Shown one piece after another: positions 1 to 5,224 of a stretch of 5,224 bases of DNA. This DNA is from Alkalimonas sp. (GTDB taxonomy: Bacteria > Pseudomonadota > Gammaproteobacteria > Enterobacterales > Alteromonadaceae), in the NCBI GenBank assembly GCA_007117525.1, contig SKGJ01000417.1, positions 1 to 5,224 of the forward strand, given 5' to 3'. The first letter of the stretch is position 1; the number at the start of each line of letters is the position of its first letter. A model generated the notes under the pieces. The model saw only the letters and a list, made by a program, of their open reading frames with translations, did not search any database and was not told the DNA's origin. Made by a program: the position numbers and the translations under genes.

Positions 1-1
1 T

Positions 2-649
2 AGGGAGCAACCTGGAGCGGCTCAACACTATTTCCCCGGCACACCGGATGGAAGCCGTCCTGGCATTTATTATGCCCATTTATCCGACATGCGGGCGATG
101 CCAAAAAATGAAATGGAGGCCATTGCTTATCATGAAGGTAACCCTGGTCATCACATGCAAATCTCCATTGCCCAGGAGCTTGAGGGAATTCCGCGCTTCC
201 GTACCCAGGTGAACTTTACGGTGTATGTGGAAGGCTGGGCCCTGTATGCCGAGCTGTTGGCCAAAGAGATGGGTGCTTACCAGGATCCATACTCCGACTT
301 TGGTCGCCTGGTTACTGAAATTTGGCGAGCCGTCCGGTTGGTGGTGGATACAGGGCTGCATGCCAAGGGGTGGACGGAAGAAGAGGCCATTGCGTATTTT
401 CAGCAGCATACCCCAATCCCATTGGAAGCCGTTCGTTCAGAAGTTCGGCGCTATTTGGTGATGCCTGGGCAGGCGACCTCGTATAAAATCGGCATGATTC
501 GCATACAACAACTGCGCACCCAGGCTGAGCAGGCCTTGGGGGATCGTTTCGACATCCGACAATTTCACGATACCATTCTCGGTGGCGGGGCCTTGCCTTT
601 GGATCTGCTGGAGCGACGTGTCGAGCAGTGGATAGCGAGTCAGGTCTAA
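2..649 (+). CDS. DUF885 family metallopeptidase-like protein, C-terminal part (5' end outside window)
   Basis: The open frame runs in from the left edge and ends at TAA 647-649, giving about 215 residues of what is normally a protein of roughly 600. It carries the DUF885 hallmarks in order: DGSRPGIYYAHLSDM just before position 91, the metal-site-like motif YHEGNPGHH (128-154), YVEGWALYAE (224-253), a WRAVRLVVDTGLHAKGW stretch, and MPGQATSYKIGM (461-496). The HExxPGHH motif plus the downstream EGWA glutamate resemble the zinc ligands of gluzincin-type peptidases, so a zinc-dependent peptidase role is inferred; substrates of this family are poorly known. Full-length members often carry a signal peptide or lipoprotein signal, but the N-terminus is not visible here. 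The ATG at 89 lies inside the conserved region and is not the real start. The frame is intact with no sign of decay. Family assignment is firm; enzymatic role is tentative. Confidence 0.93.
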   Translation, partial: REQPGAAQHYFPGTPDGSRPGIYYAHLSDMRAMPKNEMEAIAYHEGNPGHHMQISIAQELEGIPRFRTQVNFTVYVEGWALYAELLAKEMGAYQDPYSDFGRLVTEIWRAVRLVVDTGLHAKGWTEEEAIAYFQQHTPIPLEAVRSEVRRYLVMPGQATSYKIGMIRIQQLRTQAEQALGDRFDIRQFHDTILGGGALPLDLLERRVEQWIASQV

Positions 650-664
650 CAAACTACTCTGTCT

Positions 665-681
665 GGCCCACTCTGTGGGCC
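665..681 (+). terminator. Perfect 7-bp hairpin between DUF885 gene and glsB; possible weak terminator
   Basis: GGCCCAC (665-671) and GTGGGCC (675-681) pair perfectly around a TCT loop, starting 16 bases after the DUF885 stop codon. The GC-rich stem suits an intrinsic terminator, but what follows (TGAGTTAATCTTT) is not a clean T-run, so termination would be weak or partial. The hairpin also lies shortly upstream of the glsB ribosome binding site, so it could instead be an mRNA-stabilising or processing structure in a shared transcript. Confidence 0.4.
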
Positions 682-694
682 TGAGTTAATCTTT

Positions 695-699
695 GGGAG
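695..699 (+). promoter_or_regulatory. Ribosome binding site of glsB
   Basis: GGGAG sits 4 bases before the ATG at 704. The spacing is short but usable. No other in-frame start has a comparable site, and the first conserved block of the protein lies well downstream, so this supports the chosen start. Confidence 0.6.
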
Positions 700-703
700 T
701 TAG

Positions 704-1642
704 ATGGAAGGCACACCAAAACAACCCTCCAATTTATCGCTGCTGTTGCAAAGCCTGCTGGAGGAAGCTCTGCAGCTGCCGGAGCAGGGCAAAGTCGCCG
801 ATTACATCCCGGCGCTGGCAGCAGTCGACCCCGAGCAAACCGCCATAGCAGTCGCCACTCTGGATGGGCAGTTGCATACCGCCGGAGATGCGCAACAGCC
901 TTTTTCCATCCAAAGTGTCTCGAAGATTTTTGGTCTGGTTCTGGCGATGAACCGGCTCGGTGATGCGCTTTGGCAGCGCGTTCATATGGAGCCTTCCGGT
1001 CAGCCATTTAATTCCATCGTGCAGCTGGAATGGGAGCATGGCATACCACGCAATCCATTCATCAATGCCGGCGCTATTTTAATTGCCGATACCTTGGTCA
1101 GCCATTACTCGGCCAGCAAAGCAGCGCTGTTGACCTTTATCCGTAAACTGGCCGGAACCGAGCAAATCTGGGCCAATACCAGCGTTTATCACTCAGAAAA
1201 AGAGCATGGCAATCGCAATGCGGCTTTGGCTTATCTGATGAAAAGTTTTGACAATATTGAAGCGGAAGTACCGCAGGTGCTGGATCATTACTTTTATCAA
1301 TGTTCAGTGGAGATGAGCTGTCAGCAACTGGCCCGAAGCTTATTGTTTTTGGCCAACCGGGGAGAGGATCCGATCAACGGTCAAAGCATCTGTTCCCGGC
1401 GCGATGCTCACCGTGTCAATGCCATTTTATCCACCAGTGGCATGTACGATCAGTCCGGTGAATTCGCGTTTACCGTCGGCTTACCGGCCAAAAGTGGTGT
1501 TGGCGGTGGTATTGCCGCCATCGTGCCGAATTACGGTGTGATAGCGGCCTGGAGCCCGGCACTGAATACCTTTGGCAACTCCTGCCGGGCGATGTTTCTG
1601 GTCACCCGGTTGGCAGAGCGTCTGGGCTTGTCAGTGTACTAG
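704..1642 (+). CDS. glsB: Glutaminase (serine-dependent beta-lactamase fold, GlsB/YneH type)
   Basis: Hydrolyses L-glutamine to L-glutamate and ammonia, presumably in the cytoplasm, since no signal peptide is visible. The 312-residue length matches the bacterial glutaminase family (about 308 in E. coli YneH). Visible landmarks are QGKVADYIPALA (29-39), the catalytic Ser-x-x-Lys in SIQSVSK (Ser71, Lys74), PSGQPFNSIVQLE, GIPRNPFINAGA with Asn121, SEKEHGNRNAA with Glu165 and Asn172, DHYFYQCSVEMSC with Tyr196, SGMY with Tyr248, and PAKSGVGGGI with Val266. These align with the substrate-contact positions known for the E. coli enzyme, so all key residues are present. The start at 704 has GGGAG 4 bases upstream. 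The gene follows the DUF885 gene by 54 bases and may share its transcript; it is convergent with the next gene, overlapping it by 4 bases. The same family is also annotated as glsA in many genomes, so the symbol is less certain than the function. Confidence 0.97.
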   Translation: MEGTPKQPSNLSLLLQSLLEEALQLPEQGKVADYIPALAAVDPEQTAIAVATLDGQLHTAGDAQQPFSIQSVSKIFGLVLAMNRLGDALWQRVHMEPSGQPFNSIVQLEWEHGIPRNPFINAGAILIADTLVSHYSASKAALLTFIRKLAGTEQIWANTSVYHSEKEHGNRNAALAYLMKSFDNIEAEVPQVLDHYFYQCSVEMSCQQLARSLLFLANRGEDPINGQSICSRRDAHRVNAILSTSGMYDQSGEFAFTVGLPAKSGVGGGIAAIVPNYGVIAAWSPALNTFGNSCRAMFLVTRLAERLGLSVY

Positions 1643-2229
1643 TCTTCGTAACCCCAGGGGGTGGGAGGTAAGTCCACCGGCTGCGTCAGATCAAAGTCCA
1701 CCCGCAGTTCACGACCGGGACGGGTCAGACGGTAGGCAAAAAATTCACCGGGGTAAATGAACATATGCCAGGTATTGCCCACCGATTGAGGCGTGCGGCG
1801 GCGAATAAAGTCTTCCTTGGAAAAAGCATCAGCCGGGAATGACTGAGCATTGGGCCAGCCTGCATCGACGGTATGGCCACCGTACATGGTGGCGTCGTCG
1901 TGGCTGCCGTCCGGCATCCGGTGATCGTGTTTTAACTGAATGCCCGAACCGGTTTTGGTCAGGATCCAGGTGCGCGAATGGTTGTCACCCACATGAAAAG
2001 GGATTTCCAGCCGGTCTTCGCTGCACCGCCGAACGTGCATCACCAGGCGATTTTCTTTAAAGCTTTCAATGCCGGTAAAGTTGGCTTCGGTAACACGGCC
2101 TTCAAAGGCCTGGCCGCAGTAGCGGGCAATGTGGTCAAAAAACTGATCCTGAGCCGGGATTGGCAGGCTTTGGGCGAATAGCTGGCTGCTGGCAACCAAT
2201 GTCAGACTGACCGCAAGTTGTTTTACCAT
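1639..2229 (-). CDS. Conserved secreted protein of unknown function
   Basis: Encodes 196 residues from the ATG at 2229-2227. A TTG two codons further upstream (2235) would also be in frame, but the ATG gives a textbook signal peptide: MVKQLAVSLTLVASSQLFAQ, with a short basic start, a hydrophobic core and a likely cleavage near residue 19-21. The mature part has no transmembrane segment, so a periplasmic or secreted location is inferred. Recognisable blocks are FFDHIARYCGQAFEG, a central RTWILTKTGSGIQLKHDHRMPDGSHDDATMYGG segment, NTWHMFIYPGEFFAYRLTRPGRELRVDFDLTQPV, and the C-terminal PPTPWGYED. I recall similar hypothetical proteins in other proteobacteria, but no function. Two Cys (in RYCGQ and RRCSE) could form a disulphide, and the His/Asp-rich KHDHRMPDGSHDD stretch could bind metal or be catalytic; both are speculation. 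The gene is transcribed towards glsB and divergently from the EEP hydrolase gene. Confidence 0.85.
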   Translation of the reverse strand: MVKQLAVSLTLVASSQLFAQSLPIPAQDQFFDHIARYCGQAFEGRVTEANFTGIESFKENRLVMHVRRCSEDRLEIPFHVGDNHSRTWILTKTGSGIQLKHDHRMPDGSHDDATMYGGHTVDAGWPNAQSFPADAFSKEDFIRRRTPQSVGNTWHMFIYPGEFFAYRLTRPGRELRVDFDLTQPVDLPPTPWGYED

Positions 2230-2251
2230 GGGCAAATATTTCCTTTATAGT
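2223..2251 (+). promoter_or_regulatory. Candidate sigma70 promoter for the EEP hydrolase gene
   Basis: TTACCA (2223-2228, 4 of 6 to TTGACA) and TATAGT (2246-2251, 5 of 6 to TATAAT) are separated by exactly 17 bases. Transcription would begin near 2258, leaving a leader of about 90 bases before the preferred start at 2351. The -35 element overlaps the first codons of the divergent secreted protein gene, so the two genes could interfere. This is a by-eye consensus match only. Confidence 0.35.
2240..2245 (-). promoter_or_regulatory. Ribosome binding site of the secreted protein gene
   Basis: On the minus strand AAGGAA lies 10 bases before the ATG at 2229 and 4 bases before the alternative TTG at 2235. 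It would serve either start. The ATG is preferred because it is the stronger codon and opens the signal peptide cleanly. Confidence 0.5.
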
Positions 2252-2268
2252 TATTGTGGCTTGATTCC

Positions 2269-2297
2269 ATGGTACCCAGTCTGAGGCTGAGGTGCAA
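2269..2297 (-). promoter_or_regulatory. Weak candidate promoter for the secreted protein gene
   Basis: Reading the minus strand, TTGCAC (2297-2292) and TACCAT (2274-2269) are 17 bases apart. Both match the sigma70 consensus poorly (about 3 and 4 of 6), but the position, about 40 bases before the start codon, is right. Recorded as the best candidate in this gap, not as a firm call. Confidence 0.2.
2281..2292 (+). repeat. Tandem duplication of CTGAGG in the divergent intergenic region
   Basis: CTGAGG occurs twice head to tail. It lies between the two outer GGTACC palindromes (2271-2276 and 2317-2322) and inside the spacer of the weak minus-strand promoter candidate. It could be chance or a half-site pair for a regulator; nothing in the sequence decides this. 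Confidence 0.3.
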
Positions 2298-2350
2298 ACT
2301 CCACGTCCCTGATGCAGGTACCTTTAACCAATAGGATCCTTTGTTACGTG

Positions 2351-3367
2351 ATGTCGTCTCCTTTCCGTTTTCGTATTGCCAGTATCAATTTGCTGAACTA
2401 CATCGAGCCGCCGCTTGCCAGCTACGAGTACGATGCCATCTACAGCCAGGCGCAGTGGCAGCAAAAGCAGCAGTGGCTGCAGCAGTTTATCGATCAGCAG
2501 CAGCCCGATATCATCGGTTTTCAGGAAGTCTTTAGCTGCGACACCCTGAAACAACAATTGCAGGCGCTGGGTTACCCGTATTTTGTTGTGGTGCAACAGC
2601 CTGAGCTGGTGGCCGATTACATTTACCATAAACCGGTGGTCGCTTTGGCATCCCGCTATGAAGTAACGTCCTGTGCGGCAGTGAGCGCAGATACTGCCTT
2701 GCTCAATGCAGCAGGCTTATCCGGTTTGCACTTTAGCCGGCAGCCTTTGAGGGCAACCATTCAGCTGCCGGTTTTCGGCGCGCTGGATTGCTGTGTGGTG
2801 CACTTGAAGTCGAAACGTCCCCAGTTGGATACTGCCTTATTGCAAGGCGATCATGACAGTGCATTGCAGGCCGCTTTTGGCCGCTGGGCAGCAACGGTAC
2901 AACGGGGAACCGAAGCGCACCTGTTGATGCATGCGCTCTACCAAAGGCGGCAGCAGCAGCGCTTACCACTGGTGTTGATGGGGGATCTAAACGACACCCT
3001 AAGCGAGTCCTCGCCTTTATCCATTCTTAGCGCTGCCGGCAATCTTTGGCAGCAACAGGCTCAGGCCAATGGCCTGGTTGCACCGGCCTGGAATCCAATT
3101 CGCTTGCATGATGCATTTTTGTTGGCGAAACAACAGCAAAACACCCCCAATGCCGCGCGGCCCGCTACCCATTATTACGGCTCCAAAGGCTCGGTGCTGG
3201 ATTACATCTTGTTGTCGGACGAATTTGATGGTCAACAGCCGGGGTGTCGGGCCGATGTGGTGCGTTACGCTACATTCGATAAACACTTGGTGCGGCCGGA
3301 TTACAGTCTGGATGCTTACAGCAGTGACCATGCACCTGTGCTGGTGGAGTGTACGCCCATAGTCTAA
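2351..3367 (+). CDS. Endonuclease/exonuclease/phosphatase (EEP) superfamily hydrolase
   Basis: A metal-dependent phosphodiesterase or phosphatase of the DNase I-like fold, 338 residues from the ATG at 2351. The superfamily motifs appear in order: FRIASINLLNYIEP with Asn13/Asn16, PDIIGFQEVF with the metal-binding Glu59, VVHLKSKRP with His151, LVLMGDLNDT with Asp212 and Asn214, SVLDYILLSDEF with Asp284, and the C-terminal SSDHAPVLVE with Asp326-His327. All catalytic positions expected for the fold are present, so the enzyme should be active. The substrate (nucleic acid, phospholipid or sugar phosphate) cannot be told from sequence. No signal peptide is visible, so a cytoplasmic location is inferred. 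Residues 33-51 are strikingly Gln-rich. The start is uncertain: an ATG at 2312 and a GTG at 2348 are in frame. AGGA at 2333-2336 lies 11 bases before the GTG and 14 before the ATG at 2351, while 2312 has no ribosome binding site and would add 13 unconserved residues. Confidence 0.9.
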   Translation: MSSPFRFRIASINLLNYIEPPLASYEYDAIYSQAQWQQKQQWLQQFIDQQQPDIIGFQEVFSCDTLKQQLQALGYPYFVVVQQPELVADYIYHKPVVALASRYEVTSCAAVSADTALLNAAGLSGLHFSRQPLRATIQLPVFGALDCCVVHLKSKRPQLDTALLQGDHDSALQAAFGRWAATVQRGTEAHLLMHALYQRRQQQRLPLVLMGDLNDTLSESSPLSILSAAGNLWQQQAQANGLVAPAWNPIRLHDAFLLAKQQQNTPNAARPATHYYGSKGSVLDYILLSDEFDGQQPGCRADVVRYATFDKHLVRPDYSLDAYSSDHAPVLVECTPIV

Positions 3368-3389
3368 GTTTCAAAGCCAAGATTCTGCA

Positions 3390-3404
3390 GTAAAGTAGCT
3401 TTAC
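3390..3404. promoter_or_regulatory. Perfect inverted repeat upstream of prpE; candidate operator
   Basis: GTAAAG and CTTTAC form a perfect 6-bp dyad around TAG, 42 bases before the prpE start codon and 22 after the EEP stop codon. No T-run follows and the stem is A/T-rich, so it is a poor terminator and better suited to binding a dimeric regulator. TAAAGT (3391-3396) inside it could be a weak -10 element with TTTCAA (3369-3374) as a poor -35, which would place the dyad over the promoter. The regulator is unknown. Confidence 0.4.
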
Positions 3405-3435
3405 AACGTTTAAGGTTACCCATCAGCAGATGGAT

Positions 3436-3444
3436 GGAGCAAGG
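3436..3444 (+). promoter_or_regulatory. Ribosome binding site of prpE
   Basis: GGAG at 3436-3439 lies 7 bases before the ATG at 3447, an optimal distance, with an additional AAGG closer in. This fixes the start, which also fits the N-terminus of PrpE relatives (a short lead followed by an xxPExFWxEQA block). Confidence 0.7.
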
Positions 3445-3446
3445 CT

Positions 3447-5224
3447 ATGACGAGCTATCAGGCACACTATCAGACGGCGATGGCCGATCCCGAAACCTTT
3501 TGGCTGGAACAGGCGCAGCAGCTGCCCTGGTTTCAGCTGCCTGGCAAAGCTTTAGAGCAAGTATCCGCCAACCGCTACCGCTGGTTTGGCGATGGCAAGC
3601 TCAATTGCAGCTATCTGGCACTGGACCAGCATGTGGCCGCCGGCAGAGGCGAGCAAAGTGCGCTGATTTATGATTCCCCAGTCACCAATACTCAGCAATG
3701 CTACAGCTACAGCCAGCTGTTGCAGCAAGTTGAGCAATGCGCCGGAGCCATGCAGCAGCTTGGCGTGACCCAGGGCGATCGGGTGGTTATTTACATGCCG
3801 ATGATCCCGGAAGCGGTCATTGCCATGCTGGCAGTGGCGCGGCTGGGCGCCATTCACTCAGTGGTGTTTGGTGGCTTTGCTGCCCACGAGCTGGCAATAC
3901 GCATTGATGATGCCACCCCTAAGCTAATTATCAGCGCCAGTTGCGGCATTGAAGTCAGCAAGGTCATTCCTTACAAACCGCTGCTCGATAAAGCACTTGA
4001 CCTGGCCTGCCATCAGCCACTGGCCACCTTGATTGTGCAGCGTTCGCAGCTAACCGCTGAATTGCAGCCGGGGCGCGATCACGACTGGCAGCAGGCTCTA
4101 ACCAAGGCAAAGCCGGCCGAAGCTGTGCCGGTCGCCAGCGATCATCCGCTCTATATTTTGTACACCTCGGGCACCACCGGTAAGCCAAAAGGGGTGGTGC
4201 GCGATCACGGCGGTTATGCGGTGGCACTGAACTACAGCATGAGCGCCATCTACAATGTGCAAGCCGGCGATGTCTTTTTTGCCGCTTCCGATGTTGGCTG
4301 GGTGGTGGGGCACTCCTACATTGTCTATGGCCCTTTGATTGCGGGCTGTACCACAGTCTTGTACGAAGGCAAGCCAGTGATGACACCGGATGCTGGTGCC
4401 TTCTGGCGTTTGTGCCAGCAGTATCGGGCCAAGGTGTTGTTTGCCGCACCAACGGCGTTTCGTGCTATTCGTAAAGACGACCCCGAAGCTCAGCTGTTGC
4501 AGCACTACGATTTAAGTGCGCTGGAATGCATCTTTATGGCCGGGGAGCGGCTGGATCCGGCCACCTACGACTGGACCACTGAAAAAACCGCTAAGCCCGT
4601 GGTTGATCACTGGTGGCAAACCGAGACCGGTTGGCCGATTTGTGCCAATTTGATGGGCATTGAGCCTTTGCCGGTTAAACCGGGTTCGTCCTCGGTGCCG
4701 GTGCCCGGTTTTTGCATCGAGGTGCTGGATGACGCGGGTAGGGCAGTGCCGGCCAATCAGCAAGGCAACATTGCTATAAAGCTACCATTGCCGCCAGGTT
4801 GCCTGCAAACGATCTGGGGCAATGATGAGCGCTTTGAAGCAGGCTACCTGAGTAACTTCCCAGGCTATTACAGCAGTGGGGATGGTGGCTACATTGATGA
4901 GGACGGTTATGTCTTTATCATGGGCCGCACCGACGATGTGATCAATGTGGCTGGTCATCGTTTATCAACCGGCGAAATGGAAGAGATCATTGCAAGGCAT
5001 CCGGCGGTGGCTGAATGCTGCGTGATAGGCATTGCCGATGCATTAAAAGGCCAGTTACCCTTTGGCCTGGTGATGGTGAAAAATGGCAGTCTCATTACAC
5101 CAGAACAGTTGGAGCAGGAGCTGGTTGCCATGGTGCGTGAAGATATTGGCGCTGTAGCTTGCTTTAAGCAGGCTAAAATCGTGCAAAAACTGCCGAAAAC
5201 CCGCTCCGGTAAAATTTTGCGCAA
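3447..5224 (+). CDS. prpE: Propionyl-CoA synthetase PrpE (3' end outside window)
   Basis: AMP-forming acyl-CoA synthetase that converts propionate, ATP and CoA to propionyl-CoA, AMP and pyrophosphate in the cytoplasm. 592 residues are visible of an expected 620-635. An N-terminal ACAS_N-type segment (DPETFWLEQA, from residue 14) leads into the adenylation domain: YMPMIPEAVIAMLAVARLGAIHSVVFGGFA, the P-loop YTSGTTGKPKG (239-249), ASDVGWVVGHSY (280-291), WWQTETGW (389-396), YSSGD ending at Asp479, then the hinge GRTDDVINVAGHRLST (493-508) and a C-terminal domain to KTRSGKILR. Lys589 is the catalytic Lys; the equivalent Lys592 of Salmonella PrpE is inactivated by acetylation. GWVVGHSY and LPPGCLQTIWG (448-458) match PrpE rather than acetyl-CoA synthetase, which has GWVTGHSY and a different loop. 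No methylcitrate-cycle gene is upstream; what lies downstream is unseen. Broader short-chain acyl specificity, as in the related ACSS3, is possible. Confidence 0.95.
   Translation, partial: MTSYQAHYQTAMADPETFWLEQAQQLPWFQLPGKALEQVSANRYRWFGDGKLNCSYLALDQHVAAGRGEQSALIYDSPVTNTQQCYSYSQLLQQVEQCAGAMQQLGVTQGDRVVIYMPMIPEAVIAMLAVARLGAIHSVVFGGFAAHELAIRIDDATPKLIISASCGIEVSKVIPYKPLLDKALDLACHQPLATLIVQRSQLTAELQPGRDHDWQQALTKAKPAEAVPVASDHPLYILYTSGTTGKPKGVVRDHGGYAVALNYSMSAIYNVQAGDVFFAASDVGWVVGHSYIVYGPLIAGCTTVLYEGKPVMTPDAGAFWRLCQQYRAKVLFAAPTAFRAIRKDDPEAQLLQHYDLSALECIFMAGERLDPATYDWTTEKTAKPVVDHWWQTETGWPICANLMGIEPLPVKPGSSSVPVPGFCIEVLDDAGRAVPANQQGNIAIKLPLPPGCLQTIWGNDERFEAGYLSNFPGYYSSGDGGYIDEDGYVFIMGRTDDVINVAGHRLSTGEMEEIIARHPAVAECCVIGIADALKGQLPFGLVMVKNGSLITPEQLEQELVAMVREDIGAVACFKQAKIVQKLPKTRSGKILR

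Noticed and set aside
80..409. Minus-strand open frame of 109 codons opposite the DUF885 gene
   Set aside because: The plus strand encodes unmistakable DUF885 motifs across the whole interval; the antisense translation is a shadow.
1652..1662. CCCC/GGGG pairing just after the convergent stop, considered as a terminator for glsB
   Set aside because: The loop would be only one base, too small to fold, and no T-run follows on either strand.
1978..2181. Plus-strand open frame of 67 codons inside the secreted protein gene
   Set aside because: It is fully antisense to a well-supported gene with a signal peptide and conserved blocks, and its own translation shows no recognisable domain.
2271..2322. 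Two GGTACC palindromes 46 bases apart as a regulatory site pair
   Set aside because: Six-base palindromes occur by chance at this frequency and the flanks of the two copies differ, so they are not called as a feature on their own.
3062..3076. CAGGCC-AAT-GGCCTG inverted repeat
   Set aside because: It lies inside the EEP hydrolase coding sequence (codons for QANGL) and has no T-run or promoter context; most likely chance.
3964..4505. Two long minus-strand open frames (162 and 135 codons) opposite prpE
   Set aside because: They lie opposite the core adenylation domain of prpE. Their translations are rich in Arg, His and Pro with no domain, as expected of antisense frames over GC-rich codons.

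Overview
The window looks like an ordinary chromosomal stretch from a gammaproteobacterium of roughly balanced base composition. The evidence is that the glutaminase and the propionyl-CoA synthetase both resemble the enterobacterial YneH/GlsB and PrpE proteins as I remember them, and that CAG (Gln) codons are used heavily. A marine or alkaliphilic lineage in or near the Alteromonadales/Chromatiaceae is a guess; the sequence alone does not fix the genus.

Layout from left to right. (1) Positions 2-649, plus strand: the C-terminal third of a DUF885 metallopeptidase-like protein, entering from outside the window. (2) Positions 704-1642, plus strand: a complete serine-dependent glutaminase (GlsB/YneH type), 54 bases downstream. 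A perfect 7-bp hairpin lies in that gap. (3) Positions 1639-2229, minus strand: a small secreted protein of unknown function, convergent with the glutaminase. The two genes share the palindrome CTAG as both stop codons. (4) A divergent intergenic region of about 120 bases that holds promoter candidates for both directions. (5) Positions 2351-3367, plus strand: an endonuclease/exonuclease/phosphatase (EEP) superfamily hydrolase. (6) Positions 3447-5224, plus strand: propionyl-CoA synthetase PrpE, cut by the window end just after its catalytic Lys motif. A short perfect inverted repeat lies in front of it.

The genes do not form an evident single pathway. The glutaminase (glutamine to glutamate plus ammonia), the peptidase-like protein and PrpE (propionate activation) are all compatible with catabolism of amino acids and short acids, but they look like neighbours rather than parts of one machine. 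No mobile element, CRISPR array, tRNA or rRNA is visible, and no gap between genes exceeds 300 bases. I do not see a novel multi-gene system. The items most worth a second look are the secreted unknown protein, the shared stop palindrome, and the inverted repeat upstream of prpE.
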